DNA from: Deuterostichococcus epilithicus
Taxonomy: Eukaryota > Chlorophyta > Trebouxiophyceae > Prasiolales > Stichococcaceae
Direction of reading: 5' to 3'
Length of the DNA stretch: 64,000 bases
Assembly: GCA_033439295.1 (NCBI GenBank)
Contig: JAVTLE010000023.1
Coordinates: 1,896,530-1,960,529 of the forward strand
Both the position numbers and the translations under genes were made by a program. The notes beneath the pieces are model-generated. The model was not told the DNA's origin, did no database searches, and saw nothing but the letters and a program-made list of their open reading frames with translations. This document shows positions 47,988 through 64,000 of the stretch, one piece after another. Numbering within the stretch: position 1 is the first letter of the stretch; each line of letters starts with the position of its first letter.

Positions 47988-48675
47988 CTGCGCGTCGCAG
48001 GGCGCGGCGTCACAATCTTTGCAGCCATTTGTATGGCACTCACGCAAGGAGGCAAAGCAATTGCAGCGCTTACCGTCGCAGTGAATGTCGCAGGCTCAGA
48101 CATTCAGCACCGACGAAGGCCGTGCGATGTCGCGATGGGACACCCAGAGTGTGTGTCTTTCAACAGCACAACGGCGTGCTACGTGAGGGACTACGGCGGC
48201 TGATGATCTGCAACAACAAGTGTGTTTGTGCGAGTGAATGACTTTGTGTGCCCCAGTGCCCCGAAACTTGTGTGAACGCTTCACGATTTCCGACATGAGA
48301 GCGCTAAGCTTCTGGTTGACGTGACTACATTGCGGTACTTCGGAAACGTCAGTAGGAAAGATTGCAAGAGTGGCATGGTGCTCGTACCTCGCCAGCTTGG
48401 ATCGCAGGCACCAACCGCAGCGCGGCCATTGGCAGTGCCACACGCTTCAACATTGCAATTGCAACATCCCTTCAGCGTGTCCATGGGTCGCAGGAGCCAA
48501 GTCAGAATCAGTCAGGTACGCACAATGCTGCCCGATTTAGTGTCCGCATGAAGGGTTAGCAGGTCGCTGCGCATGCCGCATGCATGTTGCAAACGCTGCG
48601 TGCGCATGCCGCATGCATGTTGCAAACGCTGCGTGCGACACATGCCTGATCAGTGCAGGGGTCGTGCAGGTGCGC
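47988..48675. promoter_or_regulatory. Region between divergent YEATS and HAD genes
   Basis: It probably holds the unplaced first exon of the YEATS gene and the promoters of both genes. The only clear structure is the 33-bp tandem duplication at 48568-48633. Confidence 0.3.
48568..48633 (+). repeat. Exact 33-bp tandem duplication
   Basis: Two identical 33-base copies (48568-48600, 48601-48633), each containing CGCATGCCGCATGCATGTTG, end about 40 bases before the proposed HAD start codon. Each copy carries ATG triplets, so the repeat adds upstream ATGs to the likely 5' leader. Confidence 0.85.
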
Positions 48676-50231
48676 ATGGCAGCAGCATCTGCAGCATCCT
48701 GGAGCACGGGATCGCAGCTGCTGGCCGGCGTGAGCGAGCTCCCTGCAAAATACAAATGCGTGCTCCTGGACCAGTTTGGCTGCATCCACGATGGGAAGAC
48801 GCCATATCCTGGAGCGGTTGAGGCGGTGCGATGCATGGCGGAGCGCGGCCTCGCAATTCTGCTGCTGTCCAACTCCTCCAGACGTATGTGTCCGCTATCT
48901 GACAGACTTAAAACCGCAAGGTGTAGCTACGGTTTGCTGTCGCATCTGAGATTGATGTGTGTTTCCAGCTGCGCCTCGCACGCAGACTTGCGCGATCACC
49001 CAGTCCGGCAATGGGCTTGGCTGCCAATGCACGACGCTCACTTCGCTTGGTAACGTGCAGGCTCCGCAGGCGCGCTCGACAAGATTGCAGGCCTCGGTTT
49101 TGAGCGCAACTGGTTCGTGGGGGTGGTCACAAGTGGTGAGGTCACCCACCAGCAGCTGCTAAGGCGGCCGACGCCGTTCTTGCAGAATCTGGGGCGCAGG
49201 GTGCTACATATCACGTGGAGCAGCCGCGGGCAGGTTGTCTTGGAGGATGCCCTGGGACTGCAGGCGAGTTTTACACCGCTTCAAGGGCCTCCTCATCTCA
49301 GCCGCGCTTGTCTTCGCCCTCGGCTGCAGTGTCATTGAAGACGGCGCCACCATGAAGTTGCCATCTTCTTTCATGGCCTCTCGGCTTCCCTTTCGGCAGG
49401 TGACCCAGCTGCCTGGCGAGGCGGACTTTATCCTGGCGCACGGGACGGAGGCGCTGGCGGACAGCAGCGGGGGCGCGACCCCCAGAAGCATCCCGCAGCT
49501 GCAGGAGGTGTTGCGGCAGTGCGCGGCCGCCGGCGCGCCGCCCATGGTGGTCGCCAACCCAGGCAAGGATGTCATGTCGCACAGGCGTGACCTGCAGCGT
49601 TGCTTAATGCAGCTGAAGTCTGAAACCGATGACGCTGACTGCTGATCTCGTGTTGGCATGGATGCTGCGCAGACTTCGTCACGACAAGCGGCAGTGAGCT
49701 CGTCACCATGCCGGGCTCGCTTGGCAGGTTCTATGCCGAGCTGGGCGGCGAGGTGCGGTGAACGCCAGCGCCACATTGAGTGCGGTGCGAGATGTTGGTC
49801 TCGGGTGTATTGCAACTCGGGAGCCGCGGCCTGAGGTGCAGTTCCCCGGCACACAGGTGCATCTCATGGGCAAGCCAGACCCAGTGATATATGCAGCCGC
49901 AAGCGACATGCTGGGCATGGCGCCCTCAGACGTCGTAGCCATCGGAGACTCTCTGGTGAAGTTTCCTTCATATCTACAATGTATGCTCATGCTGAGCAGC
50001 TCATGTTGCCCTTCATTCACACTCGCAGCATACCCGTTGCAGGAACATGACGTTGCCGGTGCGACAGCCGCGGGCATCGACTCGCTATTTGTCGGAGGCG
50101 GCATTCACAAGGAGGCACTCGGAATTGCTGCAGATGGCAGCCTCAAACCAGCAGCTGGAACAGTGCAGCAGCTTTGCTCGCAATATGGCATCGCAGAGCC
50201 CACCTTTGCAATACCTTACTTGGTAGCCTGA
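48676..50231 (+). CDS. HAD-superfamily subfamily IIA hydrolase (plant-type)
   Basis: Exons 48676-48883, 49061-49263, 49400-49586, 49673-49752, 49857-49955 and 50043-50231 are in phase and give 321 residues. Motif I is LLDQFGCIHDG, with nucleophile Asp; the Q two positions later is usual for this plant clade. SNSSRR is motif II, PPMVVANPG precedes the substrate region, MGKPDPVIY holds the motif III lysine, and VVAIGDSLEHDVAGA is motif IV. Conserved clade blocks include GLGFERNWFVGVVTSGEVTH, LGRRVLHITW, ADFILAHGTEAL and GIDSLFVGGGIH. The substrate is unknown; IIA relatives hydrolyse small phosphate esters. Intron 49264-49399 has a GC donor (CAG|GCGAGT). No strong targeting peptide is seen. Confidence 0.9.
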
Positions 50232-50247
50232 CCTGACCCATAGCATC

Positions 50248-50253
50248 AATAAA
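50248..50253 (+). terminator. Candidate AATAAA polyadenylation signal
   Basis: AATAAA lies about 17 bases after the HAD stop codon. Green algae often use TGTAA instead, so this is only a candidate. Confidence 0.3.
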
Positions 50254-50545
50254 TTTGGCACTGGCACATCCTTCACATTGTGCATTAAACGTCACTACGA
50301 CACCCAGAACTCTCAAGTTGTTAACAAGCGAAGCACTTTCTGGTACGACACAGATACATACAGCGCCCAGAAATTGCGCAAAGGCTGAATTAGCCCAGCC
50401 GGGATGGCCTGAGCGGCGTGCCTGCACAGCCGCCCTCACCAATGGAGCTCAGCTTGGCGCTACTGAGCCGCGCATGCCCCTCGGCAGAGGACAGCAGTCG
50501 CTCTGCCCTCCTTTCATGCCTGTGGTTTAAGGGGCCGTCAAATTC
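50254..50545. other. Convergent intergenic stretch
   Basis: Lies between the HAD gene (plus) and the small minus-strand gene. I see no gene in it. Confidence 0.4.
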
Positions 50546-51405
50546 TCATTTGTTGGAGCTGGAGCTGCCCAGAGCGTTCTCCAGGTTCCTGTTGAGCAGG
50601 AAACGGCTGGCCGACCAGACGTCCAGGCGATGGTGCGCTCTTTGATATCTGCTCGACAAGAGGGAAGTTCACTTTGGCGCGGGTCTGGTGTTACCCTGCA
50701 GGAACACTTATGCTGGCCTCTTGCACAGGAGTACACATCTATTTGCAAGCCACTTACCGCCCTTTGACGAGCTTGAACTGTATGGACACCGCATCGACCA
50801 CAAAGTCTGTACCCTCGACCTGCGTCAAGGACTATGTTTTTGGCAGACATTGACAGCAAGCAAAGTCCGGCAAAGCCACTGCATAGTGCGTTCGTTTCTC
50901 GAGGAAAGCTCACGATCGTCATGACTTACCTGGATCACATCGCCTGCATGTGAACATGCGTGTTGCTCACAAAAAGAGGTTACATATGACTGCGTAAGGC
51001 GTGAGTTGCGTGAGGCACAGAACAAAGCAACTCATGATACTCGATTCTGCGCACCGTTGTGTGTGTCCGGTGGAAGCGCATGAATCCCAAGCGACCGTGT
51101 TGGCGGTGAAATATCCTGCGCAGTGCGCATGAACATAGGTACTTGTGAATCGCAAGCATCTCGTCCGTTGCCACCAGAGGTCGCAAGACTTCAAAAGATC
51201 CCAGGTGCCAAGCATTGCATCTAGAATATGCACCCTATGCACCCACCTTGACTTCAAAGTGCCCCGGCCGCTTGGCACGTCTTCGCCTGCTATTGCTGGC
51301 GCTGCAGGTCACGAGTTGCCTGACAGTCGAAGCAGGGTAGCATCGGCTCACAGGCGCGGGCCTCTGGCCCAAAGCTGCTGCTGCGCTGTGTCGCAGCACC
51401 GGCAT
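50546..51405 (-). CDS. Unrecognised 113-residue protein with organelle transit-like leader and 14-nt microexon
   Basis: Assembled from splice sites, since no single frame shows it: exons 51405-51243, 50943-50930, 50819-50758 and 50648-50546, in phase. Donors are GTGCAT, GTAAGT and GTAAGT; acceptors are all CAG. The second exon is only GCGATGTGATCCAG. Residues 1 to about 40 (MPVLRHSAAAALGQRPAPVS, then Arg/Ser/Thr-rich) resemble a chloroplast or mitochondrial transit peptide. The predicted mature part is small and basic: RRRRAKRPGHFEVKVGDVIQ, VEGTDFVVDAVSIQFKLVKG, RYQRAHHRLDVWSASRFLLN and RNLENALGSSSSNK. The alternation in VKVGDVIQVEGTDFVVDAV suggests a small beta barrel (SH3/KOW- or OB-like). 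I cannot assign a family. Coherent phase, consensus donors and protein-like sequence across four exons argue that it is real. Confidence 0.65.
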
Positions 51406-52043
51406 CCACGCGAGAGCAAAAAATTTGAGGATTCACTGAGGAAAATTCGAAAGCTTACCGCGCCCCTGCGCAGCAGATGAAGGTCAGCAGAACCAATGAC
51501 TTTGAGACGCTGCACTGAGCGTATTGTGGGCGGTTCCAGCTGCTATGCGCACCTGAAAATCTGCTCGTGCTACACAACGTTTAGTAGATGTTGGTATAGT
51601 CACTAGTGAACACAACACCAGGGTTTAGGCCTGTCCATGATAGGACACAATCGTTCAGTTTTCCCCCAATCAAACTGATCGGGCCCAAAGACTTTTTGCA
51701 GTGCTCGAGTACAAGCACATGATGCAAGAGCAAGTTCGCTGTAAAAACATTGTCAATCTCTGCCCGGCTGGCTCGATTCTAGGAGAACGAATCTGTAGAA
51801 CGCTGCGGGGCAGTCTCGCTGTCAGCAGTGCGGCTGCCACGCTGCGAAGCGCTGTTTGGGGCAAGCCTGCATGGGGTACCTTCATCTGATGCTGCTGCGG
51901 CCTGCGGGCCGCTGCTGATGTTGCAGGCACACGCCAGTCCCCTGGCGCCAGCTAAAGTATGGCTCCTGATATCGGCGGCCGCGTCGCTGTATGCCCGCCA
52001 TCAAGCTTCCCACGGCTGTTGCTGTGGATGGCTATCCAGGGAA
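51406..52043. other. Intergenic stretch between two minus-strand genes
   Basis: Holds the 3' flank of the RecQ gene and the promoter of the small gene. A few short frames occur, but none has supporting motifs. Confidence 0.4.
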
Positions 52044-59771
<7,728 letters not shown>

Positions 59772-60081
59772 GCTTCGTGCTGCGACTGAAATTTCATCCG
59801 CGGGCAATGCGGACGGCAGACATCCTGATTGAACGTCGTCGGCGGAATTGATCAGCTGCTGGGGTGTCGTGCTCCAAAGCTGCAACGTCCACAGTGCTCG
59901 AGTGCACCTCTGGTGTGCACCCCAAGCTGGGGACTTGAAACTTGAATGGGTTTTCGCCGCAGGTTGCGATCGGCTAGTAACGAGGAAGTTGCGATGACGG
60001 AAGCCATGCCCGGCACCGGGGCGCACTACCTCGGCATTTGCAGTCAGGCACGAATCTACAAACGGCTATCGTCGTCCCTTG
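59772..60081. promoter_or_regulatory. Divergent promoter region of RecQ and GatC
   Basis: 310 bases separate the outward-facing start codons, short enough that promoter elements and 5' UTRs of the two genes probably overlap. Confidence 0.4.
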
Positions 60082-60869
60082 ATGTTTGCAAAGGCGGCAG
60101 GCGGGCTGTGGCAGCATAGCAGCCTCGTGTTGTCGGCATCCAGCAGGGTCTGTCGCGGAGCTGCCCTCGCATCTCGTCAGCAGCAGCGGTGCATAAGTGC
60201 TGCCAGCACGCCTCGCAGCGACCCGCCGGACGTGCAGAGGCTGGCCGAGCTGTCGCAGATCGAGGTCACGCCTGAGGAGGTGCTTGCACGCGGCGTCTTG
60301 GGTGCAGCGGCCTTGCTCGCATGCATGCGTGCACTGGCATGTCTCAGGCGGACGCCCATATACTTCCGATGCTGTGCAGGCTGAGGAGTGGGGCCCGAAG
60401 ATTGCCGAAATCGTAGACTGGTAAGTCTGGTTCATGGCGCACCGGCACATTGTCTAGAGCCCCGGCATAACACGCTCACAGCGCCTCTCCGTGCTTTTGC
60501 CTCCGTTCCATCGCACCTCCGCCAGTGCGTGAATCGGCATCTCAGCATGACGCAGCTTGGTTTGCGCAGGTTTGGACAGCTGCAGAACGTCAACACTGAA
60601 GGAGTGAAGCCGTCACTGACGGCGGTGACCGACGAGGCCAATGTGCTACGGCCCGACGTCGTCAAGGAGTTTGGAGACAGGTCAGACAGCGGCAATCTCC
60701 TGCCATAAGCATGGCAGCCATGCGTCGCTGCATCTCCCTCGTGTCTCTGTTTCTTGTGAGGTGGCCTGAATGCGCCTCATGCTTTCCAAGCTACGTATGC
60801 AGGGAGACGCTGATGAACGAGGTGCCAGAGACGGAAGGGCCCTACGTGCGTGTTCCCAAGGTCATGTGA
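60082..60869 (+). CDS. GATC: Glutamyl-tRNA(Gln) amidotransferase subunit C, organellar
   Basis: Exons 60082-60279, 60380-60420, 60570-60680 and 60803-60869 are in phase and give 138 residues. GatC stabilises GatA and GatB in the complex that converts Glu-tRNA(Gln) to Gln-tRNA(Gln) in plastids and mitochondria. About 45 N-terminal residues (MFAKAAGGLWQHSS, then Arg/Ala/Ser-rich) look like a targeting peptide. The GatC core reads DVQRLAELSQIEVTPEE, WGPKIAEIVDWFGQLQNVNT, GVKPSLTAVTDEANVLRPDV and ends ETLMNEVPETEGPYVRVPKV, which is the diagnostic C-terminus. All introns have GT donors, including a GTAAGT. GatA and GatB are not in the window. Confidence 0.93.
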
Positions 60870-60992
60870 ACCGGTGCTCAGGTGCGTGTCTGTGGTATCT
60901 GCCAGAGCAGACGCGTTGCTCACGCATGAGGCTCGGGTTTCGCGAATTCCATGAGGTCGAAGCAGCGGTGTGGTTGCCACACAGGCGGCAGC

Positions 60993-61839
60993 ATGGCAGG
61001 GGAGGGAGCCCCAGACTGCGCAGCGCCTGCTAGAGACGAGGCCGCAGCGGAAGCTGCGTTCATTGGCGTGCTGGAGCACGCCGAGCGGTACCTAGAGCTG
61101 CACGAGGCGGCGTGCTTGAGCCTGAAGCAGGGCTGGTTCAACATCGCACGCGCGCGTCATGCCATGGGCATGCACCAGGTAGCCGCCAGTCGCTCGGTGC
61201 TGTATCATGTAGACTGGACCCTACTTTGCTGCAGTCCACCAGATCCAGGCTGCATTCAGTGGCTTCCATTGGACACTGCTTATCAATGGTTCCTGTTTGT
61301 GATGCATACAGGTGAGCCAGGCGATGTACAAGAGCCAGATGGACGCCCAGACGAGGGTGCACGCCTCTGCGTACAATCTCAGCGGCGCCAGTGTCCAGAC
61401 CAGCTCGCACCAGCCGGCGGCATCAGACCAGTCGGCAGCAACGACTGTCAAGCTGCGGAGCGACCTTGCAGGCGATGCCTCATCTGCGGCAGCAGCAGCG
61501 ACAGGCCCAGACAGCACAGCTGGGCTGCACGATGGAAGCCAGGCCGAAGGCGGCGCAAGTGAGGCAGCAGACGAAGCAAGCGCATGGGCCGGAGGCGGCG
61601 CAGACAGCAGCGCGGCTGAGTTGGAGCCGCAGACGCAAGAGCAGATCGGCATGGGCGTCAGCGAGCTGCGCCTGGTGGCGGGTGACACGACTGAGGCGTT
61701 GCGCATGTTTGGCGCCGCGCCTTCGCCATACCTGCGTATTGCGCAGGCGGACTTCCAGGTGGCGTTGCGCCAGCTGGTTGCGGTGGCCAACCAGCAGCAG
61801 CGGCTGACCAACGCCCAGCAGCTCGTGCTTGCAAAATGA
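60993..61839 (+). CDS. CCDC115/Vma22-like V-ATPase assembly factor
   Basis: Two exons, 60993-61178 and 61312-61839, in phase, give 237 residues; an in-frame ATG at 60951 would add 14. The N-terminal helix ends GWFNIARARHAMG, matching the conserved FxLARARY-type motif of CCDC115. The C-terminus carries ALRMFGAAPSPYLRIAQADF and ALRQLVAVANQQQRL, the conserved 'F-G-x-L-x-P-x-x-L-R-x-A-Q-x-x-F' block. Between them is a low-complexity Ala/Ser/Gln linker. Yeast Vma22 helps assemble the V-ATPase Vo sector in the ER; the same role here is inferred. The gene begins only about 120 bases after the GatC stop. Confidence 0.85.
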
Positions 61840-62032
61840 CCAGACTTCGGAGCTAGTGGCGTTCACGAACTCGGCATTCAGATGTGTTGTTTCCAACAGA
61901 ATTCGTCCAAGCCAATACACCTAACTGACACTGTACACCACGACGTCAATCCCCACAAGCAGCCACGGCCCTGATCCTCACACCACCTAGAAACAACGTA
62001 CGAACAGGACGCCTGAGTGGAAGATCTGCAGG
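61840..62032. other. Convergent 3' ends of the CCDC115-like gene and MSH3
   Basis: Only 193 bases lie between the two stop codons, so the transcripts probably overlap at their 3' ends. Confidence 0.4.
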
Positions 62033-64000
62033 CTATTCTGCTGCAAGCAGTGCCGCCGCTTCTTTCTGCAATGATTGCAGGGCTTCAGCACCCCCGCTAG
62101 CTGCTGCTGCTGGTGACGCCACGCAGTCAAGGCAGTCTCTGATGCGCTGGACCATGCGGCCGGGGCCTGTCTCGATCTGCTCGCTGCCGTGCTGTTCCCC
62201 TGTCTCCATGCCCGCTGCCTCTGCACCCTCCACGTCTGCCTCGTGTCTGCAACCGGCACGATGAAACAGTTCTCTCATGGCTGTTTTGGGTGATGAAAAC
62301 TGCCACCCTTAAGTGAGTGGACAGGCAAGATAACATGCAAATTGCCTCAGCTGTGCACGCCTTGCGGCCAAGGGGCGGGCGCCGGCGCACCTGTCCTGGG
62401 CGACGCTCATCTCGGAGGCCTTGGCCGCTGCACGCTGCACCAGTGCCTCCGGCAGCTGCGCCAGGCGCGCCACGTTTAGCCCGAAGGACTTGGGCGCCAC
62501 GCCCGGCGTCAGCTTGTAGAGGAACGTGATCCTGCGGCAACGATGGAGGCTATCAGCATTGGCGATACAATTGACTGGCTCTCACATGCAAATCAGGAGC
62601 TGGGGAGTCAGACACTCATTCTGCCGGCGACCTGACCCCTGCACCACCTTTGCTGCAGGAATGCGATCGTGGAGGAACGCATAGCGAAACACACTTTGGT
62701 ATGTGCTGCTCCACAGCTGCGCAGGCGGCATCGCCCTGGCTGCTCGCCGGGCCGACGGCTGCCACTGCGCAGGCGCCCTGGCTGCCAGACGGCTGCTCGG
62801 CGGCCGGAGGGGCGTCCACCGCCGCGTCGCTGAGGAAGGCCATGTAGGCGCAGGACACCAGCGAGGGGTGCTTCGCCTGCAGCGCCGCCACCTACGCACA
62901 GAGAGACGTACCTAGGTATGCTGCGGAAAACCTCCTGCCCACAGTTGTGCAGCAGGTCACGACGTGCAGGACGCCATGCAGGCAGACTGAAAGTCATCCA
63001 TCAGGCGGCAGCAGACCTGCGGGTAGTGCGTGACGAACAGCGTCAGCGCCCTCGTCTCCAGCAGGATGTGCTCCAGCGTCGCCTGCGGGCATTCACAAGA
63101 TCAACGTCAGCCCAGGGACATGGCGTGATATCTGGCGCCTGTGTCAGGGGCAGTGCCCCACAGGGTCCCACAAAGATCGGGTGCACAACCTCTGTCCACG
63201 GCGAGCCTCACCGCGGCGATGGCGACGCCGTCGTGCGTTGACGTGCCACGGCCCAGCTCATCCAGCACCACCAGCGAGCGTGGCGTCGCTTTGGCCAGGA
63301 TGGCGGATGTCTCCCCCAGCTCCTCCAGGAACGTGGACCGCCCTGCGGAGGTGCGTCTCACCAGTTCACGACTTGCCGTTTGCCCCTCAGACTGCGTCAA
63401 CATGCAGCCTGGGGCGATGACCATTGCCCATGCTGTGAAAAGAGCGGCAGCAGCGGTGTCCACCAACTCGAGGGAGACGGGTATGCACCTTGAGCCAGGG
63501 AGTCGGAGGCGCCCATTCTGGTGAAGATGCTGTCAAACACGTGTAACCGCGCTGACTCTGCCGGCACGAAGCAGCCCACCTGTGTGAAGCGAGTCAGCAC
63601 ACATGGTCTGAGTGGGTAAGCAGCGAGGTGCGCAGGGACATGACTCACATCTGCTGTGTGCCCACACTGGGATTCTTCTGCAGACCTGGGCCATGATGGC
63701 GATCAGTGCGACTTGGCGGATGAAGCAGCTCTTGCCTGCGTCAGCATGCATCATGGGCATCAGCAGGACCGCCAGCAAGATCTCGACGATCCCAGAAATG
63801 ACATGGCAGCACTCATTTCACAGTGTGTCACAGCATCGCCCGAGAAGTCTGAGAGGTCAAAGTCAGCCAGCTTCACACCCAGCTGACCACGCACCGCCCA
63901 TGTTTGGCCCAGTGATGATCTGTATGCGCGGCCCCGAGGCAGCAAGACGCGCATCGTTGGGCACCATGCCATCGCCCTTGAGCAGGTCCAGCACCGGGTG
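62033..64000 (-). CDS. MSH3: DNA mismatch repair protein MSH3, C-terminal part (5' end outside window)
   Basis: The gene enters from beyond 64000 on the minus strand, so only the ATPase and C-terminal part is visible. Blocks, high to low: 64000-63880 ([30 protein letters not shown]), 63735-63690 ([16 protein letters not shown]), about 63580-63490 ([30 protein letters not shown]), 63345-63210 ([36 protein letters not shown]), about 63087-63020 ([20 protein letters not shown]), 62893-62700 ([20 protein letters not shown] plus an Ala-rich insert), 62533-62383 ([20 protein letters not shown]) and 62250-62033. Walker A is GPNMGGKS and Walker [24 protein letters not shown] and VTHYP favour MSH3 over MSH6 or MSH2. 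MSH3 pairs with MSH2 as MutS-beta to recognise insertion/deletion loops. Introns are short. Confidence 0.9.

Noticed and set aside
48751-48783. Loss of the second catalytic Asp in the HAD motif I (DQF instead of DxD)
   Set aside because: Plant members of this IIA clade also have DQFG at this position, so it is a family feature rather than a local defect.
50394-50430. tRNA-like string GCCGGGATGGCCTGAGCGGC
   Set aside because: It resembles the start of a Leu/Ser-type tRNA, but no anticodon stem, T-arm or matching acceptor strand follows.

Overview
This window is nuclear DNA from a photosynthetic green alga, most likely a core chlorophyte such as a trebouxiophyte. Coding sequence is GC-rich, and the genes are cut into many short exons by introns of about 100-300 bases. 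Products include a plastid ribosomal protein S17, a plastoquinone/tocopherol methyltransferase (VTE3), a PsbS-like four-helix protein and a plant-type HAD hydrolase. All exon coordinates were derived by hand from splice signals, reading phase and protein-family conservation. Most long uninterrupted reading frames here are shadows of real exons in other frames.

Layout: (1) 0.2-3.9 kb, plus strand: plastid rps17 and an acidic protein with two SUMO-interaction-like motifs. (2) 4.5-12.8 kb: a divergent pair, the U4/U6 recycling factor SART3 (minus) and fibrillarin (plus).
(3) 13.3-19.1 kb: a divergent pair, a PsbS-like LHC-superfamily protein (minus) and an RBBP6/Mpe1-like DWNN protein without a RING finger (plus). 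(4) 19.8-31.9 kb, plus: APC1, the largest anaphase-promoting-complex subunit, in more than 30 exons. (5) 32.7-40.0 kb: a divergent pair, VTE3 (minus) and Pescadillo (plus). (6) 40.7-46.4 kb, plus: a copper P1B-ATPase. (7) 46.9-50.2 kb: a YEATS-domain protein (minus) and a HAD-IIA hydrolase (plus). (8) 50.5-51.4 kb, minus: an unrecognised 113-residue protein with a transit-peptide-like N-terminus and a 14-base microexon. (9) 52.0-60.9 kb: a divergent pair, a BLM/SGS1-type RecQ helicase (minus) and GatC (plus). (10) 61.0-64.0 kb: a CCDC115/Vma22-like protein (plus) and the 3' part of MSH3 (minus, cut by the window edge).

The genes do not form one pathway. Themes that recur are nucleolar ribosome biogenesis (fibrillarin, Pescadillo), mRNA processing (SART3, RBBP6-like), genome maintenance and cell cycle (RecQ, MSH3, APC1, YEATS) and organelle function (S17, VTE3, PsbS-like, GatC). 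The most unusual features are: at least nine introns with GC rather than GT donors, each supported by phase and conservation; the RING-less RBBP6-like protein; the unrecognised microexon gene; a copper ATPase whose second metal-binding domain has lost its CxxC; and a 23-bp tandem duplication that copies a 3' splice site in APC1. I saw no mobile element, CRISPR array, rRNA or convincing tRNA.
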